From Seribacter sp963934295 (GTDB taxonomy: Bacteria; Verrucomicrobiota; Verrucomicrobiia; Opitutales; Seribacteraceae), in contig CAWVXY010000009.1 of the NCBI GenBank assembly GCA_963934295.1, positions 22,327 through 86,326 of the forward strand: a DNA stretch of 64,000 bases. The letters run 5' to 3'. Numbering within the stretch: the stretch's first letter is position 1; each line of letters starts with the position of its first letter. The notes beneath the pieces were generated by a model that saw nothing but the letters and a program-made list of their open reading frames with translations, searched no databases and had not been told where the DNA came from. Positions 36,128 through 44,818 of this stretch are shown piece by piece. Made by a program: the position numbers and the translations under genes.

Positions 36128-36452
36128 TTAATTATGATTTCTTAAACAGATGGATAAAGCCCCCCGTTTGAAACCATTACCCTAATTAGTTTGGAAGCTA
36201 GATAAAGCATTAAACAAGAAAGAAGCACTTCCCCTTCCTCTTTCCAGATTTGAAAATTTTATCAACTACATAACCAGTTTTTTCTTTTCAGCTAAAATGA
36301 GTTTAATAAGTGATTGGAAATTGATCGCTAAATAAGGCAAGTAAGAATAATAAATTACCAACAGATTCCTACTATTCATTGATTCGTTCATGGTTGTCGA
36401 AATTGAATAGAATGGAAAATGGACATTAGCCGTAATTAGGATAAGAGAAAAT
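36128..36452. other. Divergent intergenic region upstream of the RRM gene
   Basis: These 325 nt lie between the leftward RRM gene and the rightward DUF6172 gene. I find no coding frame, tRNA or strong hairpin. The length would allow a structured leader for the RRM gene, as known for cold-shock RNA-binding genes, but I see no direct evidence of one. Confidence 0.3.
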
Positions 36453-36743
36453 ATGAAAAAAACATTTCAACTAGTACACGAGAAAATTAAATATCCTCGA
36501 ATGATCGAGTCCGTTAAAGCGGAAGTCAGAAAACATTTAAAACGTTGCCGCAGGAAACCTCTGCCCAAGGGCGCAGACTTTTGGGACTTTGATTGTAAAT
36601 TTGGAGAAACCGAAAAACATGCAAAAAGTTGTCATCTGGCCGAAATTGATAAAAATATCAACCATTCGCAAGAACGGGAACTCAAGTCATTTTATATCGA
36701 AGTGCTTGCTATTCCGGGAAAAAGGCAAAAGAAACAAAATTAG
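36453..36743 (+). CDS. DUF6172 family protein
   Basis: A 96-residue basic, soluble protein matching the DUF6172 pattern: MKKTFQLVHEKIKYPRM, KHLKRCRRKPLPKG, then DFWDFDCKFG and a C-terminal FYIEVLAIPGKR. Uncharacterised; the charged layout suggests nucleic-acid or ribosome association, which is inference. Monocistronic and convergent with the FAD dehydrogenase gene. Confidence 0.8.
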   Translation: MKKTFQLVHEKIKYPRMIESVKAEVRKHLKRCRRKPLPKGADFWDFDCKFGETEKHAKSCHLAEIDKNINHSQERELKSFYIEVLAIPGKRQKKQN

Positions 36744-36792
36744 ATTGTAAAACTAGACTAGTAACTTCGAATTCTAAATCACGGGACGATCT

Positions 36793-38508
36793 TTACTTGG
36801 AATAGTATTTCGCCAGCGCTTCCGCTACTTTTATGCCATCAATCGCTGCACTCATAATACCACCCGCATATCCCGCTCCTTCACCCGCAGGATAAAGACC
36901 AGCTGTATTAACTGACTGAAAGGCCAATACATCTTTTTCAACATGTCGCCGGATGCGGATGGGTGCACTGGTCCGAGTCTCGACTCCGATAAGTAGTGCA
37001 TCGGGTCGGTCAAACCCCTTAATTTGCTTCCCAAATTCAGGTAACGCTTCCTGTATCGCTTCAATCGCATACGGTGGCAAGACTGTGGTAGCGTGATTTC
37101 CTGTCAGGTCAGTCAGCTTAACACCTGGTTTGTAGGAAGGTTTAACCTCGCCCAATTTTTGACTTGCTCGGCCCGCCAAAAAATCACCCACCAATTGACC
37201 GGGTGCAAAATAACTCTCACCCCCTAATTGATACGCAATTGACTCAATATTTCTCTGAAATGCAAGACCTGCAAGTGGGGTCTTCTCATCCGCCCCAAAA
37301 TCCTTAGGCTCAATCCCAACCACAATCCCGGCATTTGCATTTCGCTCCAACCGTGAGTACTGACTCATTCCATTAGTCACCACACGTCCGACTTCTGAAG
37401 TCGCGGCAACTACAGTCCCGCCTGGGCACATACAAAAACTATACACGCTCCGACCGTTCTTTGCATGGTGTACAAGTTTATAATCTGCGGCGCCCACATG
37501 TTCCACTATTTTACCGGGATGCTGGGGGTAACGATCCTCATCTCCAAACCGTGCACGGTCAATTAATCCCTGTGGGTGTTCGATTCGGAAGCCGATTGAA
37601 AATGGTTTGGGTTCCACAAAAACTCCCCGGGAATGAAGCATTTCAAACGTGTCACGGGCACTGTGACCAACGGCAAGAACAACTTGATTCGCATCAATTT
37701 GCGAGCTCTCCCCACTCGTCATATTTACGGTCTCCAATCCTCGAATTTCACCTGCTTCCACTAAAATATTTTCCAAACGCGTAGAAAATCGAATCTCTCC
37801 CCCCAGTCGCTCGATCTCACTTCGTAAATATTCAACAATTTTTACCAATCGAAAAGTACCCACATGTGGCTTACTCACATATAAAATCTCTTCCGGTGCT
37901 CCTCCTCTCACCATTTCCTCCATAACCTTTCGGCCCAAATGCCTTTTGTCCTTGGTTTGAGTCCATAATTTCCCGTCCGAAAATGTACCCGCTCCACCCT
38001 CGCCAAATTGTACATTGCTTTCTTGATTAAATATTTTTTTTCGCCAAAAGCCCCATGTGTCCTTAGTGCGCTCCCTCACTGCTTTCCCACGCTCAATCAC
38101 CAATGGTTTTAAACCCAGTTGGGCTAAGGTTAATGCTGCAAATAATCCACAGGGACCCGTCCCAACAACTACAGGTCTTTGGTATCCAGGGCTACTTGCA
38201 TATGAACTCCCTTCACTCGCAGAGAAAACCGGCTTGTATTTCATATCCGGAGTGTTTTGCAAATGGTTTTTGGTTATAAGTAAGGAAATATCCACTTCCG
38301 TAGAAAATTGAAGATCTAGAGTATAAATAAAATGAATATTCGACTTTTTACGTGCATCGTAACCACGACGAAAGACATGCAAATTTAATAATTCCTCGTC
38401 CTGTAAATTAAGAAAATTCAGAACTTCTGAACGCAAATCACCTGGGTTATGATCAAGCGGCAACTTTAAATTGGAAAGCCGGTAAGAAACTACAGTGGAA
38501 TTATTCAA
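36793..38508 (-). CDS. NAD(P)/FAD-dependent dehydrogenase (COG2509-like)
   Basis: A 571-residue flavoprotein. A short N-terminal domain (1-105) precedes a Rossmann FAD-binding motif GTGPCGLFAALTLA (115-128) with the acidic ribose-binding end LVIERG. The family-typical NVQFGEGGAGTFSDGKLWTQ follows. The C-terminal part has PAGEGAGYAGGIMSAAIDG, which closes the FAD site. Related proteins are annotated as uncharacterised FAD-dependent dehydrogenases; substrate unknown. Single gene, with a 589-nt gap upstream. Confidence 0.9.
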   Translation of the reverse strand: MNNSTVVSYRLSNLKLPLDHNPGDLRSEVLNFLNLQDEELLNLHVFRRGYDARKKSNIHFIYTLDLQFSTEVDISLLITKNHLQNTPDMKYKPVFSASEGSSYASSPGYQRPVVVGTGPCGLFAALTLAQLGLKPLVIERGKAVRERTKDTWGFWRKKIFNQESNVQFGEGGAGTFSDGKLWTQTKDKRHLGRKVMEEMVRGGAPEEILYVSKPHVGTFRLVKIVEYLRSEIERLGGEIRFSTRLENILVEAGEIRGLETVNMTSGESSQIDANQVVLAVGHSARDTFEMLHSRGVFVEPKPFSIGFRIEHPQGLIDRARFGDEDRYPQHPGKIVEHVGAADYKLVHHAKNGRSVYSFCMCPGGTVVAATSEVGRVVTNGMSQYSRLERNANAGIVVGIEPKDFGADEKTPLAGLAFQRNIESIAYQLGGESYFAPGQLVGDFLAGRASQKLGEVKPSYKPGVKLTDLTGNHATTVLPPYAIEAIQEALPEFGKQIKGFDRPDALLIGVETRTSAPIRIRRHVEKDVLAFQSVNTAGLYPAGEGAGYAGGIMSAAIDGIKVAEALAKYYSK

Positions 38509-39097
38509 AATAAGATCTGGAAAAATGTTTTATTAAATTAAAATACATTCAATTTGATATTTCTTATAAGAAAAAAAATACAACCTTTGCAACTCGTCTA
38601 AACGAACAAGTATTAAAATCGATGACAAATATGCCTTAAACATAAATTTCCAGTGACAACTCCAAGGATAATAAAAAGAGATAACCACCTTACCTTGGCT
38701 TGACTCTTTAGACCCTTTCCCAAGGTTAAATGCTATGAAAAAATTTACTAATCTTGATCATTTTCTCGAAACCTATCACAAAAGTAACAATCTCACCCTT
38801 GTGAACGAATAAGCCTATCTGGCTATAAAAGTAAACCGAATGCAATCACTCATTTAATTACTTTAGGATCGCTGGGAACGAAATAAAAACCATAAGGATA
38901 TTGGATTTGAATCTCAATTATATATCCTCAAATGATGTAAAATATTTTCAACTAAAACAAACTCAAGAACCATACAAACTCTCTCATGAGAGAAATTCAG
39001 CAGTTGGTTATGCTAACAATGAACCATTAATAAAATTACAAACAATTCGAAAGAAATATTAACGGTGATTATAATTTATATTAAAAAGTAATCCTAA
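38509..39097. other. 589-nt region with promoters and a decayed ORF
   Basis: The gap separates the leftward FAD dehydrogenase gene from the rightward DUF3570 gene. It contains the degenerate frame at 38735-38935 described separately. A second open frame without a good start codon spans about 38830-39062 and overlaps it; its codon use is not protein-like. No RNA gene or transposon end was recognised. Confidence 0.4.
38735..38935 (+). pseudogene. Decayed ORF with three in-frame stops
   Basis: From the ATG at 38735 one frame reads 67 codons to a TGA at 38935 if three stops are bridged: TAA at 38810, TAA at 38858 and TAG at 38867 (approximate positions of the second and third). The readable pieces are protein-like and share one frame: MKKFTNLDHFLETYHKSNNL, AYLAIKVNRMQSLI and DRWERNKNHKDIGFESQ. 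Each stop could arise from a Gln codon (CAA, CAA, CAG) by one C-to-T change. I cannot name the parent family. Most likely a small gene that lost function. Confidence 0.45.
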
Positions 39098-40303
39098 ATG
39101 ACTTTAATATCGTTATATACTAATGTGCACAAATTAGTTCTTATAGAATTCAAAAATATAGTTTTTTCATCTTTACTCTTTATCTGTGCAATCAAGGGAA
39201 ACGGACAGAAAAATTTTAAAATAAAGTTTCAAAATTGGATTGAGGATGATGACCGAATAAAAGTGCGTTCTTGGTACGCTGAGTCAAGCACAAGCCTTAA
39301 CAACAATTGGGATGTTGGCATAACCGGTATGGTTGATTCAATTTCTGGTGCCACTCCAATGGGGCGTCCACCAACAGACGACAAATCCGATTGGCTCGCT
39401 GAACTTAATGAAGAGAGGAAAGCTGGGATTATCAATCTCAATAAAAAAGGAGATGATTACGATTTTTCGTTTGAAGTGGGAATTAGTGATGAACCAGATT
39501 ATCTCTCTCGGAGTTATGCCACAAAAATATCCCGGCGGTTCGCCAAAGATACTTTTTCAGTATCAGCAGGCCTTTCTTATCAGGATGATCAGGTGGATAG
39601 TGGCGTCCCTGGTGGACCCGCACTTGGAATTCAATCCAAAAGAACTCCCGAAGTAATGTTGGGACTATATCGTATGCTCGATGCATATAGTTCAATCTCC
39701 TTCAACCTAACCTATGGGCGACCCAAAGGATACCTCAGCGATCCATACAAACAAATAGGTGCCACCGAAACTCTCTTTCCTGGAGACCCATTGCTTGAAC
39801 AGGATGTATTTTATCTTTACCCAGAAAACCGCCCCGACAAGAGAGACACCTTTACGGCTTATCTCGAAGGCAAAAAATACTTCCGAGAACTAAAGGGATC
39901 ATTGCAAACATCTTATCGATTGTTTGCTGATAATTCTAATTTGCAAGGTCACACAATTGAATTGAAATGGTTACAAAGAGTCGGCGAAAAAATTGTTCTT
40001 CAACCCATGTACCGATTTTATCAGCAATCTCAGTCAGATTTTTACAACATCACATTGGACGGAACAGGCATAACTCCTATTCTGCAACCCAATGGAAATA
40101 CTCCCCACTATTCTGCGGATTACAGGTTATCCGAATTGAGAGCTTCAACCTACGGGTTGAAAATTACTTACTTTCACAAATCAGACCTAAGTTTCGATCT
40201 GTCTCTAGATCGTTATTTAGTGAGCGGTCGCGACGGACTTACTGATCAAAGAGTTTATCCAGATGCCCGAGTCTTGACCTTGGGTATGCAATGGGAGTTT
40301 TAA
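39098..40303 (+). CDS. DUF3570 outer-membrane beta-barrel with candidate flavinylation motif
   Basis: A 401-residue product with a signal-peptide-like region at about 20-36 (IVFSSLLFICAIKGNGQ). The mature part consists of alternating strands (KIKFQNWIEDD, SWYAESSTSLN, ISFNLTYGRPK), and the C-terminus ends in an aromatic strand (LTLGMQWEF) as in outer-membrane barrels. The pattern fits DUF3570. Near the N-terminus is D80-S-I-S83-G-A-T86, followed by P. This fits the Dxx(S/T)GA(T/S) site at which ApbE links FMN to Ser/Thr. The next gene (1 nt gap) is apbE. An outer-membrane redox protein carrying covalent FMN on Ser83 is therefore proposed; the family itself is uncharacterised. Confidence 0.85.
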   Translation: MTLISLYTNVHKLVLIEFKNIVFSSLLFICAIKGNGQKNFKIKFQNWIEDDDRIKVRSWYAESSTSLNNNWDVGITGMVDSISGATPMGRPPTDDKSDWLAELNEERKAGIINLNKKGDDYDFSFEVGISDEPDYLSRSYATKISRRFAKDTFSVSAGLSYQDDQVDSGVPGGPALGIQSKRTPEVMLGLYRMLDAYSSISFNLTYGRPKGYLSDPYKQIGATETLFPGDPLLEQDVFYLYPENRPDKRDTFTAYLEGKKYFRELKGSLQTSYRLFADNSNLQGHTIELKWLQRVGEKIVLQPMYRFYQQSQSDFYNITLDGTGITPILQPNGNTPHYSADYRLSELRASTYGLKITYFHKSDLSFDLSLDRYLVSGRDGLTDQRVYPDARVLTLGMQWEF

Positions 40304-40304
40304 A

Positions 40305-41267
40305 ATGGAACTTGCCACACTAGATCCCCAAACACTTGGAAATGGATCATTTCATATATCCTTTCATGCCTTAGGTACGCAATGTGAAATCACCTACTCA
40401 ACTAGTTCAGACAAAGTCGCGACAGATTTTCGAAATCATGCCCTCACTTGGATAGATAGATTTGAAAAAAGATATTCCCGATATTTACCCGATAGTTTAA
40501 TTAGCCTTATAAATAGATCCGCTGGAATTTCTCCTGTAGAAATTAATTCCGAGGACTACCGTCTTTTTAATCTATGTAATACACTCCATTTCCTCACCAA
40601 TGGATTATTTGATCCCACCTCTCTGCCCCTCAGCAATATTTGGGATTTTAAGGCGGAAATTCCTTCCGTTCCTTCTGATTTAAAAATAAAGAACGCTCTT
40701 GAAAAGGTGGGGTGGAAAAAAGTTGTTATTCAAGAAAATAGTGTCTTTCTGACTCAACCTGGAATGGGTTTGGATTTTGGCGGGTTTGGAAAAGAATATG
40801 CAGTAGACAGGATTATCGAATTGGCAAAAAGCTTCGGTATTACTAACGCTATGGTCAACCTTGGCGGAGATATTCGCACCATTGGATCTCCCCAAAATTC
40901 CGATTCATGGCGTATTGGAATTGAAGATCCAAACCTACCCGGTCAGGCCCGATTCTGTCTTCTTGCAAATAATTTAGCCATAGCTACCTCTGGAAACTAT
41001 CAAAGGTTTTTTGAAGTCAATGGTATGCGCTACGGACACCTGCTCGACCATCGTACTGGTTACCCTACCACAAGTTCTTACTTATCTGCATCAGTCACCG
41101 CAAATACTTGCCTAGAAGCTGGTATTCTGAGTACTTGTTCACTTTTTGGGGGAAAAGATTCCGGATTAAAAATGATTGAAAATTTTTTTGGTGCCGAAGG
41201 ATGTATTTGGACCAAAACAGGACTGGCATGGACAAAGAACTTCGGTGACCACATTTCACTAAAATGA
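40305..41267 (+). CDS. apbE: FAD:protein FMN transferase (ApbE)
   Basis: A 320-residue enzyme that splits FAD and attaches FMN covalently to Ser/Thr of periplasmic target proteins, with Mg2+. Family landmarks are LDFGGFGKEYAVDRI (about 156-170), MVNLGGDIRTIG (about 185-196), IATSGNYQRFF and HLLDHRTGYPT (about 246-256). There is no obvious signal peptide: the start MELATLDPQTLG is polar, so it may act in the cytoplasm, or its leader is non-standard. It starts 1 nt after the DUF3570 stop and its own stop overlaps the DUF4266 start (ATGA), so the three genes form one tight operon. Confidence 0.93.
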   Translation: MELATLDPQTLGNGSFHISFHALGTQCEITYSTSSDKVATDFRNHALTWIDRFEKRYSRYLPDSLISLINRSAGISPVEINSEDYRLFNLCNTLHFLTNGLFDPTSLPLSNIWDFKAEIPSVPSDLKIKNALEKVGWKKVVIQENSVFLTQPGMGLDFGGFGKEYAVDRIIELAKSFGITNAMVNLGGDIRTIGSPQNSDSWRIGIEDPNLPGQARFCLLANNLAIATSGNYQRFFEVNGMRYGHLLDHRTGYPTTSSYLSASVTANTCLEAGILSTCSLFGGKDSGLKMIENFFGAEGCIWTKTGLAWTKNFGDHISLK

Positions 41268-41494
41268 ATTACTTAAATCTTATGAAACTATTACTTACAT
41301 TAATTACCCTGTTTTCAATAGGTTGTTCTCCAAAAGTGACTGTATCCCCGATGGATCGTGCTCATCATTTTGATTACCTCATGAAAAGCGACCGGGATAC
41401 TTTGGCGATGAAAATGTTCGATCATGCCTATTTCAGCAGAGAAGCATCCAGAGGGGGTCGTGGTGTGGGTGGAGGAGGATGCGGATGCAATTAA
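41264..41494 (+). CDS. DUF4266 small lipoprotein with Gly/Cys-rich tail
   Basis: A 76-residue product: lipoprotein signal (LLLTLITLFSIGC, lipid on Cys21), then a DUF4266-type body with PMDRAHHFDYLMKSDRD and AYFSREASRGG, ending GRGVGGGGCGCN. The start is placed at 41264 because ATGA overlaps the apbE stop; a second ATG at 41282 is possible. DUF4266 is a regular neighbour of DUF3570 and ApbE. The C-terminal CGC motif on a glycine tail could bind a metal or form a disulfide; this is inference. It overlaps the next gene by 16 nt. Confidence 0.88.
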   Translation: MNYLNLMKLLLTLITLFSIGCSPKVTVSPMDRAHHFDYLMKSDRDTLAMKMFDHAYFSREASRGGRGVGGGGCGCN

Positions 41495-42309
41495 AGAGAA
41501 AATTTCGAAGTCTCTCTTGGCTATCGGTTCTTTTGTTACTGCAAAGATCACCGGCAATTCCTTGGGCAAAAAATATAATCCTTTCTTTCGGCAGTGTGGC
41601 CGAAAAAGTATGGTCTTGGAAAATGCTTCTTCCAGTATCAGCTTATGCAGGATCCTGGCATGCCTTATCGGGGGCAACCACTTATGTCACTACCAACCAG
41701 ACCGTTTCATCATCCCTTAATTCAGGTGATTCGTTCAGTTTCAGCTTCTATAATCATGGATATAAAGCATACAGTTATAAAGTCGAAAATTTACCAAACG
41801 GTTTGTCTTATAATAACAGCATTAGCGGACCTAAAATTACTGGTACTCTCCCATCCGCAGGTACATATAATATTAGCATTACCGGTTACCGTTATCCGGA
41901 ACTCTCAGGAAACCAAACCCCTATTTACACGCTTTCCCTCAATGTAAAGGAAGCAGAATCTTCCAGTACCACTGAAGATACCTCATCTTCTGCCTCCTTG
42001 TGGTCCGACTCCAACACCAGTTCAATCGGAAACGGATGGTATCGCTCCTCTTGGTTTGGTGATTTTTTTGGTAATTCAGGAGGATGGACTTACCACCTAA
42101 ACCATGGATGGCTATACCTAAACGGAAATGAAGAAATTGGATTTTGGTTTTATGATGAAACTCTAGGCTGGCTCTACACTGGCAAAAATCTGTTCCCTAA
42201 ATTATACCAAAATTCCAATGCCACTTGGCTTTATGATCAGTCGGACACGACTTCTCGTAAATTTTGGGATTATTCAAGCGAATCTTACTTAACGCCTGTC
42301 AAGAATTAG
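41479..42309 (+). CDS. Exported Ig-like protein with C-terminal aromatic-rich module
   Basis: A 276-residue product overlapping the DUF4266 gene by 16 nt; an ATG at 41485 is an alternative start. The N-terminus is basic then hydrophobic (SWLSVLLLL). Residues 78-157 look like one putative-Ig/cadherin-like domain (YSYKVENLPNGLSYN ... ITGTLPSAGTYNISI). After a Ser/Thr linker, residues 187-270 form a Trp/Tyr-rich module (GWLYLNG, GFWFYDETLGWLYTG, LFPKLY, WLYDQ, RKFWDY). A similar module is at the N-terminus of the esterase at 44819. Residues 61-67 read HALSGAT, near the ApbE target consensus but with His for Asp. In many genomes a thioredoxin gene occupies this position instead. Confidence 0.72.
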   Translation: MRMQLKRKFRSLSWLSVLLLLQRSPAIPWAKNIILSFGSVAEKVWSWKMLLPVSAYAGSWHALSGATTYVTTNQTVSSSLNSGDSFSFSFYNHGYKAYSYKVENLPNGLSYNNSISGPKITGTLPSAGTYNISITGYRYPELSGNQTPIYTLSLNVKEAESSSTTEDTSSSASLWSDSNTSSIGNGWYRSSWFGDFFGNSGGWTYHLNHGWLYLNGNEEIGFWFYDETLGWLYTGKNLFPKLYQNSNATWLYDQSDTTSRKFWDYSSESYLTPVKN

Positions 42310-42411
42310 CTTCCAATCCTTCCGCAATTAGAGGTTTGTAATTTTATAATTGTTCAAGTTCACGACTACCTTGCTTGACGGAATCCTATCCTTCTTTCAA
42401 AGTTCATATTC

Positions 42412-43929
42412 GTGAAAGCTCCACTTTGTATCTGGACTGTTTTTTTCACCTCAACGCTCTTTGGCTTTGGAGCAGAGAAAAACATCATTTTTTTTATCAC
42501 CGATGACCAATCGCCCACCCTAGGTTGTTATGGGGATCCGATTGCCCGAACTCCTGCGATTGATTCAATCGCCCATGATGGTACTATTTTCACAAATGCC
42601 TTCGCTACCACGGCAAGCTGCTCGGCAAGTCGGTCGGTAGTAATGAGCGGACTCCATAACCATGCTAATGGTCAATACGGTCACCAGCACGCCTTTCATA
42701 AATTTTCAAGTTACTTTAATGTAATCGGATTATCCCTCCCTCGTAATCTCACAGACGCGGGCTATCGAACTGGGCACATTGGGAAGTACCATGTCTCCCC
42801 TGAAGAAGTATTTCGGTTTGAAACTTATCTAAAAGGAAACTCTCGAAATGCAGTTCAAATGGCCGAGCAAACACAGGAATTCATTACCGCTAAAAGGGAT
42901 CAACCCTTCTTTCTTTATTTCGCTACTTCCGACCCGCATCGAGGCGGCGGGAAAGATAAGAATTCGAAAAGAACGCTCAAGCCCGACCTGTTCGGTAATA
43001 AGCCGGATGGGAAATCTCACGACGGAGTTGAAGAGATCTTTTACAGTCCAAAGGATGTGCCTATCCCCCACTTTCTGAGTGATACCCCGGAAACCAGGGA
43101 GGAACTCGCTCAATACTACCAAAGTGTTTCACGTATTGATCAGGGTTTAGCCCGGCTCGTTGAAATTCTAAAAGAAGCCAAACTCTACGATAAAACCATG
43201 ATCGTATTTACATCTGATCACGGAATGGCATTCGCAGGTGGCAAAACCACGGTCTATGAAGGCGGATTAAAAGTTCCCTTTGTCGTGCGCAACCCTTATG
43301 AAAAAAACCGTGGAGTAAAACACTCCGCACTCATAAGTCATATTGATATCACACCCAGCCTGCTTGACTTTGCCGGAACTTTAGATCCCAACAAGAACAG
43401 ACCTAAAAATTGGGGAGATCCAAAAAAGTCATTCCCTCATCCCCAAACCGGTGGTCCCAAAGATAACCGTGGAGTAACAGGAAAGCTTTCTTCTTACCAT
43501 GGTAAATCCTGGATTCCTATTCTCGGAGACCCCGCAAAAAAACACTGGAATGAAATCTTTGCCTCACACACCTTTCACGAAATTCAAATGTACTATCCCA
43601 TGCGCGTCATTCGGGATGATCAATACAAATTGATTTGGAACATCGCTCATCCACTCCCCTATCCCTTTGCTTCCGACCTCTGGGCTGCAAGTAGCTTTCA
43701 GGCACAGTATCAGAAGTCAATGAGTGCACCTTATGGCCAGAAAACGGTTCGCGACTATATTCATCGCCCGGAATTCGAATTCTTTAAAATCGATCAGGAT
43801 CCACACGAATCTAAAAACTTGGCTGGTAATTCAAAACATACCGTTATATTCGAGCTGTACAAAAAGAAATTGAAATCCGCCCAATCCAAATTTCACGATC
43901 CATGGATCATGAAATGGAACTACGAATAG
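42412..43929 (+). CDS. Exported type I sulfatase
   Basis: A 505-residue formylglycine-dependent sulfatase beginning at a GTG; the N-terminus is a signal peptide (CIWTVFFTSTLFGFGAE). Metal-binding start NIIFFITDDQSPTLGCYG (24-41) supplies the two Asp. The active-site Cys is in SCSASRSVVMSG (Cys70; C-x-A-S-R variant of the sulfatase signature). HIGKYHVSPEE and TSDHGMAFAGGKTTVYEGG complete the active site. The substrate would be a sulfated polysaccharide or glycan, consistent with marine life. It requires an anaerobic or aerobic formylglycine-generating enzyme, not encoded here. Ends 10 nt before the convergent acid phosphatase. Confidence 0.94.
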   Translation: MKAPLCIWTVFFTSTLFGFGAEKNIIFFITDDQSPTLGCYGDPIARTPAIDSIAHDGTIFTNAFATTASCSASRSVVMSGLHNHANGQYGHQHAFHKFSSYFNVIGLSLPRNLTDAGYRTGHIGKYHVSPEEVFRFETYLKGNSRNAVQMAEQTQEFITAKRDQPFFLYFATSDPHRGGGKDKNSKRTLKPDLFGNKPDGKSHDGVEEIFYSPKDVPIPHFLSDTPETREELAQYYQSVSRIDQGLARLVEILKEAKLYDKTMIVFTSDHGMAFAGGKTTVYEGGLKVPFVVRNPYEKNRGVKHSALISHIDITPSLLDFAGTLDPNKNRPKNWGDPKKSFPHPQTGGPKDNRGVTGKLSSYHGKSWIPILGDPAKKHWNEIFASHTFHEIQMYYPMRVIRDDQYKLIWNIAHPLPYPFASDLWAASSFQAQYQKSMSAPYGQKTVRDYIHRPEFEFFKIDQDPHESKNLAGNSKHTVIFELYKKKLKSAQSKFHDPWIMKWNYE

Positions 43930-43939
43930 TATTTCCTCT

Positions 43940-44650
43940 TTACCATTTTCCGTACATCGGATTAGGGAGAATAAAATTTATTCTCCCAAACTCCTTCGAC
44001 ACATCGCTCGGAAAGTCCCCCATCTGGTCACCCACATATCCGATCACATGCAAAGGACCGACCTTTTTCATTCGGCCCGTCCCGTCAGTCACTTCTTTCC
44101 TCCTTACCTCCTTAAGATCATTCTTATCAAGCCTGAGCAAAAATAAATCATTCGGATCCAGTACCCCCAGTAACCGCAGGTTTTCCCGAGTCGGTTCGAG
44201 GTTATGATTCATCCGGTTACTCAGGAAGACCACCCGGACTCCCTTTTTCCTGACCGTACTCAAAAATTCTTTCGCCCCTGGGACCAAACCCGCCTCTTTC
44301 CGATTTACCCAGTCCGACCACGAATCCTGAGTAAAAGTAAGACCAGCCTGCCACCTTTCCACTTGGTAAAGGCTGTTATTAAGCACGGTCTCATCGAGAT
44401 CAACCACCAACGCTAAATTCTTTTTTTTCGATTCCTTCTTTAAAACTTTTAAAATTTGAACTGTGGATCGCTGGTAAACTTGTTCGCATAAACGCTCATA
44501 TTCCAGAGACTGCCTAATCCAGCGAATATCGTTGGGCACTTTCTCATTACCTCCGTAGAGCTGAAACGCTGTACCCAGAAAAATCATCCAGAATGCCACC
44601 CATTTCCAAATTGAAATGAATGAAGAATTAAAAATTTTGATCATTCTCAT
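43940..44650 (-). CDS. HAD-type acid phosphatase (class B / e(P4)-like)
   Basis: A 236-residue exported or membrane-anchored protein with one N-terminal hydrophobic segment (WVAFWMIFLGTAFQLYG). HAD motif I is ALVVDLDETVLNN (about 77-89; the first Asp is the nucleophile), motif II FLSNRM (about 135-140), and YVGDQMGDFP near the end is motif IV. GAKEFLSTVRKKGVRVVFL is family-typical. It fits the acid phosphatase class B/5'-nucleotidase lipoprotein e(P4) group, which releases phosphate from nucleotides outside the cytoplasm, but a lipobox is not evident. Divergent from the esterase gene at 44819. Confidence 0.86.
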   Translation of the reverse strand: MRMIKIFNSSFISIWKWVAFWMIFLGTAFQLYGGNEKVPNDIRWIRQSLEYERLCEQVYQRSTVQILKVLKKESKKKNLALVVDLDETVLNNSLYQVERWQAGLTFTQDSWSDWVNRKEAGLVPGAKEFLSTVRKKGVRVVFLSNRMNHNLEPTRENLRLLGVLDPNDLFLLRLDKNDLKEVRRKEVTDGTGRMKKVGPLHVIGYVGDQMGDFPSDVSKEFGRINFILPNPMYGKW

Positions 44651-44818
44651 TTAGTAAAATAATTAAGCGAATAGATTGATAAATACTTGTACCCATTCAA
44701 ACTTCAAAGATATCTTTCGTCAAGATCGACGACATAATTTGTCCGAAAAATAATAAAATTGTAAACTTTAATTAAAAGTATTTGACCACAGGTAAAAGTT
44801 GTTTTTGGTTGTCCGCCA

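Noticed and set aside
38830..39062. Open frame of about 77 codons before the DUF3570 gene
   Set aside because: No ATG or GTG at a useful position, Asn/Lys-rich composition of A+T-rich non-coding DNA, and overlap with the better decayed frame.
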